This document shows, in pieces, positions 46,461-57,739 of a DNA stretch of 64,000 bases; the first letter of the stretch is position 1; every line of letters starts with the position of its first letter. Where the stretch lies: assembly GCF_000226115.1 (NCBI RefSeq), contig NC_016460.1, positions 1,860,001 through 1,924,000 on the forward strand, read 5' to 3'. The translations under genes and the position numbers were made by a program. The notes under the pieces were generated by a model. It worked only from the letters and a program-made list of their open reading frames with translations, was not told the origin of the DNA and searched no databases. Source of the DNA: Thermothielavioides terrestris NRRL 8126. Lineage: Eukaryota; Ascomycota; Sordariomycetes; Sordariales; Chaetomiaceae.

Positions 46461-47534
46461 TCAAATCCTCTCCCCGATCCACCGCCACCACTTATCCGCC
46501 CCGGGCCCGTCCCCCACCACATTGCCCCCAATGACCTCCACCTCGATATCAAACTCCATCATTTCCTTAAAACTAAACTTCTCCGACCCGTACGCTCCCA
46601 ACCAATTATCCCCTTCCTCGCCCATCCCGCCGCCGCCGCCAGCGAGCTCATCCTCCACCCCGACCCCGGAGTCCAGCAGTCCCTTGCTCCGCGCCCGGCG
46701 GATCCGCCCCAGCTCCGCCTCCAGCTGGCTCTTCACCAGCGCCGCCGGCAGCGCCGTGAACAGGTCCAGCTTGTTGGCCGCCACCAGCACCGGCACCGCC
46801 GGCGGCGCGCGCGAGCCGCGCCGCGCCGAGAACCGCCGCTGCAGCGCCAGCAGCACCTCGTACAGGTACTCGGCTGCCGCGGCCAGCGCGCCGCTGTCCG
46901 GGTCTGCGAGCGCCGCGGCGTCGACGAGGAAGACGAGGGCTTTGAGTTTGGATTTGGACGCTTCTGTCGTGCTGTTCGAGGAGGAGGAGGAAAGGCTGGT
47001 GGTGGAAGGGGAGAGGAGGGACGGGGTGATGGTGGCGCTTGGCGAGGAGAGCTGCGCCAGCGCGTGCCGGCGCAGTTTGGGGTGGCCGGGCGTGTCGACG
47101 AGGAGGAATTTCTTGGCCGTCGCGCCCGCCGCGTCGAGGTCGGTGCGGTAGCTGGTTGGGCCGCCGCCGCTGGTGCCGTCGGAGTTGGCAGGGGTGGAGA
47201 CCGCGAGCTCGACGGAGGCGGGGACTTGTGAAGTGTGGGTTTGGGCGACAGGAGCGCTGACGCGGGGTTTTTGGGCGGCAGCGGCGGACGAGGAGGGGGC
47301 TTGTTGGTGGTAGAGGGGTCCACGCTCGAAGAGGGTGAGCAAGGCGGTTTTGCCGGCGCCGGAGGGCCCGACGAGGAGCACCGAGGGCAGAGTGGTGTAC
47401 GGCGTCGTCGCGGTTAAGAAGAAGTGGAGAAGGATGGGAACAAGGAGGACGACGGCCAGGCCGATCGAGATGACGGCTGGCGACGGCGTCAGCGAGGCCT
47501 CGAGGGCTGCTTTGAGGGTGTCCAGCGCCGTCAT
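46461..47534 (-). CDS. SRP102: signal recognition particle receptor subunit beta
   Basis: An intron-free frame gives 357 aa from ATG 47534. SRP-receptor beta anchors the receptor in the ER membrane as a small GTPase. A single membrane segment lies near residues 20-42 (VISIGLAVVLLVPILLHFF). The GTPase motifs are GPSGAGKT (56-63), DTPGH and AANKLDLF (NKxD). Ser/Thr-rich and Ala-rich insertions lengthen the loops, and the C-terminus ends in an FDIEVEVIGG block and a Trp-rich end (DKWWRWIGERI). The frame is open to an upstream ATG at 47657, which would add 41 hydrophilic residues; the internal start is preferred because it places the membrane segment near the N-terminus. Tail-to-tail with CBS. 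Confidence 0.9.
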   Translation of the reverse strand: MTALDTLKAALEASLTPSPAVISIGLAVVLLVPILLHFFLTATTPYTTLPSVLLVGPSGAGKTALLTLFERGPLYHQQAPSSSAAAAQKPRVSAPVAQTHTSQVPASVELAVSTPANSDGTSGGGPTSYRTDLDAAGATAKKFLLVDTPGHPKLRRHALAQLSSPSATITPSLLSPSTTSLSSSSSNSTTEASKSKLKALVFLVDAAALADPDSGALAAAAEYLYEVLLALQRRFSARRGSRAPPAVPVLVAANKLDLFTALPAALVKSQLEAELGRIRRARSKGLLDSGVGVEDELAGGGGGMGEEGDNWLGAYGSEKFSFKEMMEFDIEVEVIGGNVVGDGPGADKWWRWIGERI

Positions 47535-48299
47535 CTTGGGCTCGAAATCGGTCGGTTGCGTGGATGCAGGGGAAACGGAGTGATTGTTCCTGTCTGGATT
47601 GCGGATCAAGATGGCATTCTTGTAGTGCCGCTCCTTGCTGGCATCGGCCGGGTCCAACGGTTCCAGGCAAGGGCTATCGGCTCATTTGTCGTCCGATCGC
47701 TCTCGGATCAAACTCTCCGATCAGATCATGGGTTTGTTCGCAGTGGATTGCTGCTGATGCTTGTTGGGGAAACTTGGCATTTTTGGGACGCCAAGGCGTG
47801 GCAGCGGCCCACCTGGTTGTGGCCGACCTCGAGCCAAGTCTGCTGCAACTCTGCAAGTGGAAACGGCCCACAAGGCGCTCCCGGCGTGGGGCCTCCGCCT
47901 CGCACCGCCTGCACTGGCTGGCTGCTCAGACGAATCAGAGGCCCGCCACGCAAGGATCGCTGGCTCAGCCTCGCTGTGTGCACATTCTCGTTCCGTGGTT
48001 GGTAAGACGACCCTGGAACTACACGATCGTCCTGGCATCCCCTGAAAAAAATCCACGAAGTCGGGATGCGGAGCTGAGTAGCGTCGTCGCGAAGCCGTGT
48101 GCGATTCCGTTCCAAATCTCACAGCGGGCCGCATTCCTGAATCCAACTGTGCCTCGGTCGCGCTTCGCTTCGCCATGCTTTCGTTGTGCTCTTAGCGCGC
48201 TGATACGCTGATACGTGCTTGCTTCCGACTCCCGCCGCTCCCGATCGGCCATCTCACTGTGTCCCTCGCGCAGCGCCCGCCAGTTTCACACGTCCAACA
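47535..48299. promoter_or_regulatory. shared divergent promoter region, SRP102 / AKR1
   Basis: 765 bp separates the divergent start codons. No gene is recognised in it; specific elements are not assigned. Confidence 0.5.
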
Positions 48300-50860
48300 A
48301 TGGCGCAACACCGCGACGCCTCCGGGCCGGCGCCCGCCAACGGTGCCCCATCACAGCCGCCGTCCAAGTCGGAAACCGCGACGCCGAAGCTGAACAATGA
48401 GGTCGAGCTCGGCCAATTACCGGGCGACCCGCCCCAGAACGACATCATGCAGTTAGCGCGGATAGGGGACATTGCCGCCATGGAGAAGCTGTTCGAGTCG
48501 GGTGAATACGACGCAACCTACAGCGACGACGAGGGCATCACGCCGCTGCATGTACGTGACGCTGGTGTGCGGGCCCGGAATCCAGACTATTCCTTTCTTG
48601 CTGACAGTGTTCTCCAGTGGGCGGCGATCAACAACCAGTACGCCATGTGCAAGTTCCTGATCGAGCGCGGCGCCCCGATCAACAAGAAAGGAGGCGAGAG
48701 TGTTGCCACGCCGCTTCAATGGGCCGCCCAGCGCTGCCACTACTACACGGTGCACCTGCTCCTCCAGCACGGCGCCGACCCCCTCATCACCGACGCCCAG
48801 GGCTACAACACGCTCCACATCAGCACCTTCAACGGCAACCTCCTCCTGATCATCCTGCTCCTGCACCAAGGCATCCCCGTCGACGTCGTGGACAGCTTCG
48901 GGCACACCGCTCTGATGTGGGCGGCTTACAAGGGCTTTCCCGCGTGCGTCGATGTGTTTCTGCGCTGGGGCGCAAGCGTGCACGCCAAGGACGAGCAAGG
49001 GTTCACCGCCCTGCACTGGGCGCTGGTGAAGGGCAGCCCCGGTTGCATCCAGAAGCTGATCGAGTACGGATCCGACCGGTTCGCAAAGACGTCGACGGGG
49101 AAGACGCCGGCCATCACCGCTCGAGAGCTCAACACGTCCGCGGCCTGGCACAGGGCGCTCAACGAGTGTGGCTACGACGAGGACGGACATGCCATCATCC
49201 CGAGCTGGCCCGGCGCGAGCTACTTCCTGAAGGACAGGAGGGGGTTCACGACCAAGTTCTTCTTTTTATGGCCTTTGGTCCTGGTCGGCGCCACGCTGTT
49301 CATCCTTGCCGGCTTGCCCATCTATGCGGGTCTCCCATTCGCGCTGCTGGCCGCCTACACAGTACAGTGGGTTGGAAGGCAGGTTCTGGAGTATGCGCCG
49401 CCGGACATGAGGCAGTTCGAGAGGACGGTGGGTTTTGCTGCTTCTTGTTTCACACTCCACACTATGCCTAACTAAAAGGTCTTGCGCAGCCGTGGATGGC
49501 GGGCATCTTCGCATGTTCCCTCTTTCTGGTGGGGTTAAATTGGCTCTTCACGATCTTTCCAAATACTGCCTTCGGGGCTGGTGAGTCGTTCCCGTGTCGA
49601 CTCCTGCATGGGGACTAGCCTGACTGACCATGGGCACAGGCGGCACGTGGCTGGGGAACTTGCTGTTTGCGGTCTCCGCAGGCCTGACGGCGTTCTTCTA
49701 CACCCGGTGCATGGTTGACGACCCTGGTTTCGTGCCCAAGCTCAACGGCATCGCCGAACAGAAGGCCGTGATTGACGAGCTGATCAGCCAGTGGAAGTAC
49801 GACGATGCTAATTTCTGCGTTACCTGCATGATCCGGACCCCCCTCCGAAGTAAACATTGTCGCAGGTGTCAGCGCTGCGTGGCCAAGCATGACCAGTAAG
49901 AGTCCCGGATCAGCTCTTCACCTATCGGGATACAAGCTAACGCTGAGCCCAGCCACTGCCCGTGGGTCTACAACTGCATCGGCGTCAACAACCACCGGCA
50001 CTTCTTCATCTACCTGATCAGCCTCACGTTCGGCGTCCTCAGCTACGACTACCTCATCTACCGCTGTTCGTCCTCCCGCCCCAAACCTCTCCCACTCTTC
50101 TCTTTGCAACTCTGACTAACCCGCACCAGATCTCACCTCCGTGAGCACCGCGGCCTCCGACCAGTGCAACATCCTCTCCCCGGCCCTCTGCCGCGTCGTC
50201 AACGCCGACGCCTACAGCCTGCTCCTCGCCATCTGGGCCTCCCTGCAGCTGACCTGGGTCTCGATGCTGCTCTTCGTGCAGTGCATCCAGGTCGCCCGCG
50301 CCATGACCACGTACGAGAACATGTTCGGCGTCGGCCCGCGCTCCACCGCCGCCCTCGCCAGCGCCTTCACCTCCACCGGCGCCCCGCTCGACCCTTCCGC
50401 CGCCTCCTCCTCCTCCTCCGGCATCACCCCCACCACCGCGCCGGCCCCGCCTACCGACTCCGACCTCGGCTCGCACGGCCACCACCACCACGGCCACGGC
50501 CACGGCCGGCGCGGCGGCTTCCTCAAGACCTGGGGCAGGCTGCTCGGCGTCGACACCTTCATCGAGACGGCGCGCGGCCGCGGCGCCGCCACCGGCGCCG
50601 CCGGCAAGCGCCGCGTGCGCAACCCCTACAGCCGCGGCTGCGTCGCCAACTGCAAGGATTTCTGGTGCGATCCCGCGCCCGTGTTTGGGCGTCGCGAGAA
50701 TGGCGCCGCCGTGCTCGGTGGCGTGCCGGTGAATTACACCGACATGTACGAGAGTCCGACCGTGATGGAGATTTTGGCTGGTGGTAGTGGCAGTGGTGGT
50801 GGTGGCGGTGGTACGCGCAGGGCGGGTGGTTATGAGGCTGTTTCTGGGGAGGAGGTTTGA
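48300..50860 (+). CDS. AKR1: ankyrin-repeat DHHC protein S-palmitoyltransferase (Akr1)
   Basis: Six exons (48300-48551, 48618-49427, 49490-49580, 49640-49895, 49953-50065, 50130-50860) give 750 aa. The enzyme transfers palmitate to cytosol-facing Cys residues of Golgi or endosomal membrane proteins. At least six ankyrin repeats occupy residues ~50-240 ([50 protein letters not shown]). Several membrane segments follow ([20 protein letters not shown] and others). The catalytic CRD is [19 protein letters not shown] then [19 protein letters not shown], with the DHHC at 469-472 rebuilt across an intron. The C-terminal tail has a His-rich patch ([11 protein letters not shown]) and a Gly run. Exon phases all close. 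Confidence 0.95.
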
Positions 50861-51564
50861 TTTCGCACCGCTGTGAGAGGGGTGGCGGTGGTCAGGGGTT
50901 GGTTGGCTAGTTAGGTAGTTAGTGTAGGGGGCGGGCAGGCTTTAAGGGGGTGCTGGTGATGATGATGATGATGAGATGATCCATAATAACTTGTTGGTGT
51001 GCTGGGCTCTTGGTTACTGCGGACCAAAACACTTCGGCTCTGTCTGCTGGGTTACCTGTCAGTGCTGTTATGGTAAATAGACGCATGCACTTGTTCTATG
51101 CACCGAAGGCCGTATCGGGTCACAGTAGCGATGGTCTCGAGGTCGACAAATTAGCCTCGTTGTGAATCAGCTGGTTTCGGTTAATTTTCCAGTCTCGGCC
51201 CGGGGCATAAACAGAACTTGGACTGCGATTATTCTGCAACCATCATTCGATCCTAGCCTGGAATAGCAACGTGATTCAGTCTGAGTGCGTTCGTGTAAGG
51301 AGCAACCCCGTGATTAGACAACAGCCAACGGCCAAGGTTAACCGATCATGGAAAAGAAATAAAATTTAAAGACGGCTCCTCCCGGCCCTCTTCTCCTCAA
51401 CCCCGCCTTGAGCTACAAGCAGCCCGAGATAGCTAAGACTAACCGTAACGCCGGGGACCTGGCATGAGCTTGGGCTGCTGTGTGAAACAAGCAGGGAATA
51501 TGCTAAGCAAGACTTGTTCCTAGCCTCGTACCGCGGCATCAAGCAACCCCGCCAAATCATGTCC
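50861..51564. other. 3'-3' intergenic spacer, no gene
   Basis: About 700 bp between convergent genes. A short (GAT)n run lies at 50,956-50,975. Nothing else is recognised. Confidence 0.55.
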
Positions 51565-53251
51565 CTAAAGGATCTCGCGGGTGCCATCTTCGTAGATCTT
51601 AATCGTCGGTTTCTGTGATGCCGTCAGCAAACGTGGGTGCCAGTGTTCCAGGCGACTCACGATAGACTTACAATATCCATGCCATGCATGTCGGCAAAGC
51701 GGCAGTTGTTTCCGAAATAGCAGGAACCTGGGTTCGCGCAATGATGGCCGAGGTTGCACGAGATCTCGCGGCACGAGCGGCCGGCGCCGCAAGGAAGATT
51801 CCGCGTCTTGTGGCGAAGCACAAGCAACTCGGCGGGGCTCAAGCGGTCGCCGTGGTAGAAACTGCAGTTGGCGCTCTTGCAGCTGTTCATCAAGTAGTAT
51901 CTGTTGCAAAAGTTCTTCCCGTTGGCGTGCATACGGTCCTCGAGCGACTTGACGGCATTAGGGTCCGGCTTAGGCAGTGGAACATCCACCCGTTCATCAT
52001 CCTTGTTGAGCTGGTAGTAGGGGCGAGAGGCGGCTGGCTTCTTTTGGCTGGCGATGTTGATGGTAATGGGAGCGCTGCTCCGCCCCACCGCCGCATAGCT
52101 GCTCGGCTGACCGTCGGGCTTGCTGGCCACGAGCGAAGCCGGGGGTGCCTGTTTAGGCGATGCCGTTGGGGCAGGGCTGGGCAGGCTGGCAATGCCCAGC
52201 TCGCCATTGAAGCCAGGGGGAGGAGAGCCCGCGGAACCCGGATAGCGAGGAGCTGCCGTGGGAGCTGGCGCGTATTGAGGAGGGGCTATGGACCTGGCCG
52301 GCAGGGGCTCGGAGCGAAAGACGGAGGGGAAGAAAACACGCTTGAAGCTTAGCTTTCTGAAATCGGCAGCCGGTGGAGTGGTCTCGAGGAGGCAGATCTT
52401 TTGGTTGCTGCGGAAGGACTCGAGAAAGGTGGCGTAGCCATTGTCGTGGCAGCCGGCCAGGATGAGGCACCGACACTGGATATTCTTCTCCATGACCTCA
52501 AAGAGTTTGCGGACTTTATGATCGGCCTGCTCCTTGCCATAGCCGACGTCAGTGAAGGAGAAAAGGGGCTGTGCGCGGCAAAAGCCGCGGCCAAATTTGG
52601 TCAAGATGGCGTGGTCAGTGATGGGCAGAGTGCCCGAGGCGTGAAGAGCCCTCGACAGGCCGTCGACGCTAAGTACCACGTGGACAAAAATGGTGTCAAT
52701 GCTGGAGAAATGAGGGTTCTCGTGGAAGTATGCCTTAAGTTGTTGATGTAGCTCATGCGCAGCCTGGCTGCCGCCCTCCTCGCCACGGGCAATAAGGTCC
52801 TCCCGGAAGATAGCGCCATCGCCATCGATAACGACAAAGGCGAAGGGCGACGATTCCTGGACAACGGTTACCAATTGAGACTTAAGACAGGGTCCGGTCT
52901 TCGTTGAACGAAAGATCTTCGATGGGGTCCCTGCAGGGACGCTGGGCCAAAAAGGGCTGGTGGGGCCATCAACATGAGATGAGACGAGAGGGAGAGACTT
53001 ACTGCAGCGGCTTTAAGACCATTGAGCTCCCTCTCAGCCATGCGCTGCTCCTTCTCCCAGAGCATGGCGTTACGCTTCTCACGGTCGCACTCGGCACATT
53101 TCTCGCGGTAACGGTTAATCAGGGCCTCGTAGCTGACGGCGAGCTCCTGCTCAATGCGAGCCCGCTCGCGGTTCAGGTTATACCAGACCTGCAAGGCGGC
53201 AACATGGTGCTGGGCGGGATCCACGGTCTCTATCGCGTCGTATGCGCTCAT
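51565..53251 (-). CDS. CCCH zinc-finger protein with N-terminal DUF7923-like domain
   Basis: Three exons (53251-53003, 52880-51672, 51612-51565) give 501 aa. The first exon is a charged coiled region (YREKCAECDREKR, EKEQRMAEREL). The second begins with FAFVVIDGDGAIFRED, an acidic NYN-like start shared by a fungal family (DUF7923), and runs to a low-complexity Pro/Ala linker. Near the C-terminus is a classical C-x8-C-x4-C-x3-H finger (NFCNRYYLMNSCKSANCSFYH) and two Cys/His-rich segments that could be further fingers. A 15-residue third exon is added by a short GTAAGT intron. The second exon may instead start 21 bp later at a CAG acceptor. RNA binding is inferred from the fingers. Confidence 0.82.
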
Positions 53252-55668
53252 GATGCCCGGTGGTGGTTTAGATGTTTATTAAAAAAAACAACGGCGACAA
53301 GAATGGTGGTTGCTGATGATTAGCAACGGAGCGGAGGGTGGGAGCTCAAAGAAGCCTGCAAGTCTGGCTGCGAAACCTGCAAGCCGGGCTGCGAGCCTTG
53401 CGATGGCAGGTGGAGGGTCCGAGAACGGCAGAAGCCGCGAGGATTCTGGAAGCCAGGAAGCGAAAATATTGGTCCTCTCTGTTGACAAGGGTCGAGCTAG
53501 CTTCTGGACACCGGTATATGCTTAGCGGAGGTTTGCTGCTTGATGAGGAGAGCGAGGAAAGCAGGCAGAGAAGAGCAAAAGCTGCCTCGTTCTTTTCAGC
53601 TCCAAGGAAGGTGCAGCGCGCAAACGCGAATGCTGGCGCGCCCGAAATCTGCCTCGTGCACGTGACTTAGTCGAGGATGGAAATCGGGGACAGAATACAG
53701 GTACACACGTACGCGTACCCACCTGAGTTACACGTAAGTTACACTGCAACGCACGTTCTGTGCCAGCCGCTGCTCCAAAAGGGCTGTTTCTGGCTTCGGA
53801 CCTTGCAATGACTGCCAGGTATCTGTGCGACGAAATGCTGCGAATTGCAGGCAGCCGCTGTCCATCCAATGCCAGTTTTCATGCCAATTCCCAACAGAAG
53901 TCGCTCAAGTCTTTTCGCGGGCTTTCCATGCGGTTCCAGCCTATTAGCAACGTCAACGTAGCGCGCGCGAGCGGCATGCTACGATGATGCATCGACAACT
54001 TGGAAGTGTTTCAACTTTGCCAGATCCCAAGCAGGCATTGGTCGTCTCTCGCTCAATTTGAAATAGAAACACACCCTCACCGTCTACCACCAGCGCCTGC
54101 CGCTCGGGGCCTTGCTGCTCGGCTGCATCATCAGGCCAACCTCTTCACGGCCCCTCCTCGCCGCAGCCGTCGCCGCAGAGGCGGGCTACGGATACTGCAG
54201 CATGACGCTCACTCGCGGCAGCGCGGCGTTGGGATACCGCTGGGAGGACCTCGCGGCTGACTACTCGGCCTCGCCTGCGGTGGACGGCCCTGACTGTTAA
54301 GGGTGTGATCGAGATGGAATGCAGCAAAGGGGTTGCAAGGAAGGAATGCGACGGGTCTGCGCACGTTGATGCGACGAGTTGAGAACTCAGCAATTATCTA
54401 GCCCTGGTCTATCACGGAAAGGACATTGGAAACACCAATGCTTTGTGCCGTTGATTGAAAGCTCGATTGTATTAAACTAGAGATAACCGACTGAACAGAA
54501 CCCATCGACACAAGCTGAACACGGATACGGCGAGTTTGGTGCGTCTGCCCCACTGAACGGACTGAGAGGTAAGACGGTGAGGAGACTGGGCTTGGTAGAC
54601 GGGCAAGGTCTAAGACGATTTACGACAAGATAATAGGAGTGAAAGCCAGGCTTCCATTACTGTCGTCCGTATCCACGCTCAGAGCCTTCCCTATCCTGGT
54701 TCAGGTTCAGATAATTACGGATGCCGACGTCTCCTCGCCGCGGCCGGACCGGTGCCAGCGACAGCAGCTCCGGACACACAGCAGCCACCCTAGTCGGAAC
54801 ACGACATGTGGGGAGACTACGGAGCGGTAACCCGCCTCGCGCTACGCCACCTCCTCCGGAACCGGGCGGGGACCGGGGTGCCGACGGCACCCGGAGCTGC
54901 TGGCATCGCTAAATATTCCGTATTTCGGTGCGCTCAGCGGCGCCGAAACCCCATGGCCTCAGACCAGGGAGGGCAAGTGGGCCACGCCACGTGGGGCCGC
55001 GCCGGCCGCTGGTTGGGGAAACGCACTATGTGACAGCCAAACTTTGAAGGCCACCAGCCCGAAAACTACCTGGTACTTGGCACCTGGGCTCCTGTGGTCG
55101 ACTGTGCAATCCGCTTGAATCTCAGCCCGCTGCAGTTGCTGCGTCAGGTTCGGGGCGTGCATTTGGTGGACGCACAACGCCAAAATCTCGTCCGTCCGAG
55201 TTTGATTGCTTGCTTCCGATTGGCGCTGAATGTCTTTCCCAGCGGCCCCGCTTAGGTACCGTAGCCAGCTCCTCCCGCAAATAAATGTGAGCGTGCGGAT
55301 GCTTGGTCTGGTGCCTGACTCGGGAACACTTCAATCCTTCTTACTGCAAGGCTTCCATCGTCGCCTCCGCCACAGCGAGCTTCGTGGGGGCTGCGCAAAT
55401 TTTACGCTCGTCGAGGGCGGTCTACACCACATTTCCGCAAATCAGTTGCTCTGTTGTTCCTATCTTGCTGGACACTTCGCAGGTTTGCCGTGGAGCTCCT
55501 TCATTTGTGATAACTCTTCAGTCCTTGAGGTAGTCCCTTCTTTATCCGTCATTAGGTAAGCAGAGCCAGGGCGGTCCAGATCTGGTTCTGTGGGGCGACG
55601 AGGCGCAGCTGCCGACGGACCCACACGACAAACTCACCCTGCGGGGGGCGGCAAAAGCCCCTTTTTAC
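53252..55668. other. intergenic, no gene recognised
   Basis: About 2.4 kb of normal composition upstream of the CCCH gene. Short frames only; a 62-codon frame at 54,112-54,300 is protein-like in composition but has no motif. Ends at a transposon target copy. Confidence 0.45.
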
Positions 55669-56073
55669 GGTGGACGTTAAAGAGGTCCCGCCAAGACTAA
55701 TTTCGGCCAATTGTCGGCAATGTTTTTACAACGTTATTACGTAGCCCCGATCGCCAAGGCGTTTGCACTATCGCCAAGGCGTTTGCTCTATCGCCAAGGG
55801 TTAGTTCACCCCAGCCCCCCGCTGGTTAGGGTTTAGGTTAAGTTAGGATACGGGCTATAGTTAGGGTATAGGTTATCCTTGTTTTCTTTTTTTTTTTCGA
55901 TTTGGTTGAGGTTTCGTAGAGTTGTTGTTGCGAGTCTTTGCGATTTTGTCTTGTCGATGATGTTGCTCTGTTGCTCGAAGTCGTGGCGGCCCCGTTCACC
56001 CTTGGCGATTTGTAATTACTTGTACGCGGCAGTCTCCGAAATTAGTCTTGGCGGGACCTCTTCAACGACGACC
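55669..56073. mobile_element. 405-bp MITE with 38-bp TIRs and 8-bp target duplication
   Basis: The ends GGTGGACGTTAAAGAGGTCC and its near-reverse-complement match over 38 bp with four mismatches. An 8-bp duplication CTTTTTAC flanks the element (55661-55668 and 56074-56081). An 8-bp duplication with TIRs of this length fits a hAT or Mutator-like origin. Internally there is a 20-bp tandem unit (ATCGCCAAGGCGTTTGC...) at about 55,750-55,800 and TTAGGG-like degenerate sequence. No ORF. The right end is 154 bp from the acyltransferase start codon. Confidence 0.85.
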
Positions 56074-56227
56074 CTTTTTACCCTGCCAAGCAGGCTCCAG
56101 CTCGGCTGCTCTGGAACGACAAATCTGGCCCGGAGGGACAGAATCCCTGATTGAGATTTCGGGGCGATGCACTGCGCCCATCCACGCGCGTTTCTGCTGC
56201 GCGCTGCGACTCTCGAGATCTACGACG

Positions 56228-57739
56228 ATGCCCGGCGATTTGGAAGGGTCGATGCTAATTGAGCCCAAGCGCGACGGGGCGGCCCTGCTGGGCTCGCCCG
56301 CCGTCGATTCCTGGTCGGCCGCGTCATGGCTGGCCATGCAGCTCGCCGCCCTCCTCCGTCTGCTCTCGCCGTGGCCAACCAAGTCCGGCGGCGCCAGCGG
56401 AAGCGGCAGCAGCCACCCCGACAAGCTCAGGCCGACCGCGTATCTCGACGGCCTGAGGGGATTCGCCGCCTTCCTGGTCTACTGGCACCACCACGAATTA
56501 TGGGCTCACGTGCCTCTCCAGGTCACCGCGCTGGAGTCGAGCTACGGGTATGGGGGCTATCACTACTTCGCCGCCCTGCCCGTCGTCCGCATCTTCTTCC
56601 ACGGCGGCCACTTCGCCGTCGCCACCTTTTTCGTCATCTCCGGCTACGTCCTGTCGGCCAAGCCTGTGAGCCTCATCCACGCGGGCGAGCAGTCGAAGCT
56701 GGCCGACAACCTGGGGTCGGCCCTGTTCAGGCGCTGGATGCGGCTCTACATCCCCGTCCTCAGCACCACCTTTCTTTTCATGACCCTCGTTTACACCTTC
56801 GGCATCTGGGTCGACGTCCCCGGCAAGCTGGAGCAGAACAGCTACTTCGCGGCCGTGTGGAACTGGTACTGCGAGCTGAAGAACTTCAGCTTTGTCTTTA
56901 ACACGGGCAGCGTGCCGTGGCTCTCCTACAACTTCCACCTCTGGTCGATCCCTGTCGAGTTCAAGGGCTCCATCGTCATCTACACGACCCTCCTCGCTCT
57001 GGCGCGGTGCGGCAGGAACGCCCGCCTCTGGTGCGAGGCCGGCCTCGTTTTCTACTTCCTCTACATCGTCGACGGCTGGTTTGCCGCCCTCTTCACCGCC
57101 GGCATGCTGCTCAACGACCTGGACCAGCTCGCCGCCAAGAACGAGCTGCCGGACTTCTTCACCCAGTTCCGGCCGCACAAGGACACCATCTTCTACGCCA
57201 TGCTGACCATCGCCGCCTACTTCGGCGGCTGCCCCGCGCACCACTCCGAGGTCGAGGAGCTGCGGAAGAACCCCGGGTGGTACCTGCTGTCCTTCCTCAA
57301 GCCGCAGGCCGTGCTCGACGCCAAGTGGTTCTTCCTCTTCTGGGCCGCCGTCTTCCTCGTCGCCTGCACGCCGCGCATCCCCTGGCTCAAGCGCTTCTTC
57401 GAGTCGCGCTTCTGCCAGTACCTCGGCCGCGTGTCCTTCTCGCTCTACCTCGTGCACGGGCCCGTGCTGTGGACGCTCGGCGACCGCATCTACGCCGCCG
57501 TCGGCTGGCCCAAGGACTCCCGCCTCAAGAACCTGCCCCAGTGGGTCGACCTGTTCCCGCTGCCCAAGACGGGCCCGCTCGGCCTCGAGGTCGCCTTCCT
57601 GCTGCCCCACATCATCCTCCTGCCCGTGACCTTCTACGTGGCCGAGGTGGTGACCAGGGCATTTGACGAGCCCAGTGTCCGGTTCCCGCAGTGGTTGTAC
57701 AAAACCGCGACTACCCGGCCGGCGAAGCTCCCAGCATGA
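56228..57739 (+). CDS. membrane acyltransferase, family 3 (Acyl_transf_3)
   Basis: A single-exon gene of 503 aa from ATG 56228. The frame is open 60 codons further upstream into the MITE, but those codons carry no conserved sequence. YLDGLRGFAAFLVYWHHHELWAH opens the family domain, and FHGGHFAVATFFVISGYVLSAKP is its second signature. Several hydrophobic segments follow, ending in YLGRVSFSLYLVHGPVLWTLGDR. These are integral-membrane enzymes that acylate small molecules, sugars or polyketide-type products; substrate unknown. A MITE sits directly upstream, so the promoter and leader may partly derive from it. Confidence 0.9.
   Translation: MPGDLEGSMLIEPKRDGAALLGSPAVDSWSAASWLAMQLAALLRLLSPWPTKSGGASGSGSSHPDKLRPTAYLDGLRGFAAFLVYWHHHELWAHVPLQVTALESSYGYGGYHYFAALPVVRIFFHGGHFAVATFFVISGYVLSAKPVSLIHAGEQSKLADNLGSALFRRWMRLYIPVLSTTFLFMTLVYTFGIWVDVPGKLEQNSYFAAVWNWYCELKNFSFVFNTGSVPWLSYNFHLWSIPVEFKGSIVIYTTLLALARCGRNARLWCEAGLVFYFLYIVDGWFAALFTAGMLLNDLDQLAAKNELPDFFTQFRPHKDTIFYAMLTIAAYFGGCPAHHSEVEELRKNPGWYLLSFLKPQAVLDAKWFFLFWAAVFLVACTPRIPWLKRFFESRFCQYLGRVSFSLYLVHGPVLWTLGDRIYAAVGWPKDSRLKNLPQWVDLFPLPKTGPLGLEVAFLLPHIILLPVTFYVAEVVTRAFDEPSVRFPQWLYKTATTRPAKLPA

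Noticed and set aside
55815..55880. telomere-like TTAGGG sequence
   Set aside because: Only a few degenerate copies inside the MITE, with no tandem array; not a telomere or clear interstitial telomere.
56498..57610. 370-codon minus-strand ORF opposite the acyltransferase gene
   Set aside because: It is a GC-rich shadow frame of Glu/Gly/Val-rich composition with no motif; the + strand protein has clear family signatures.
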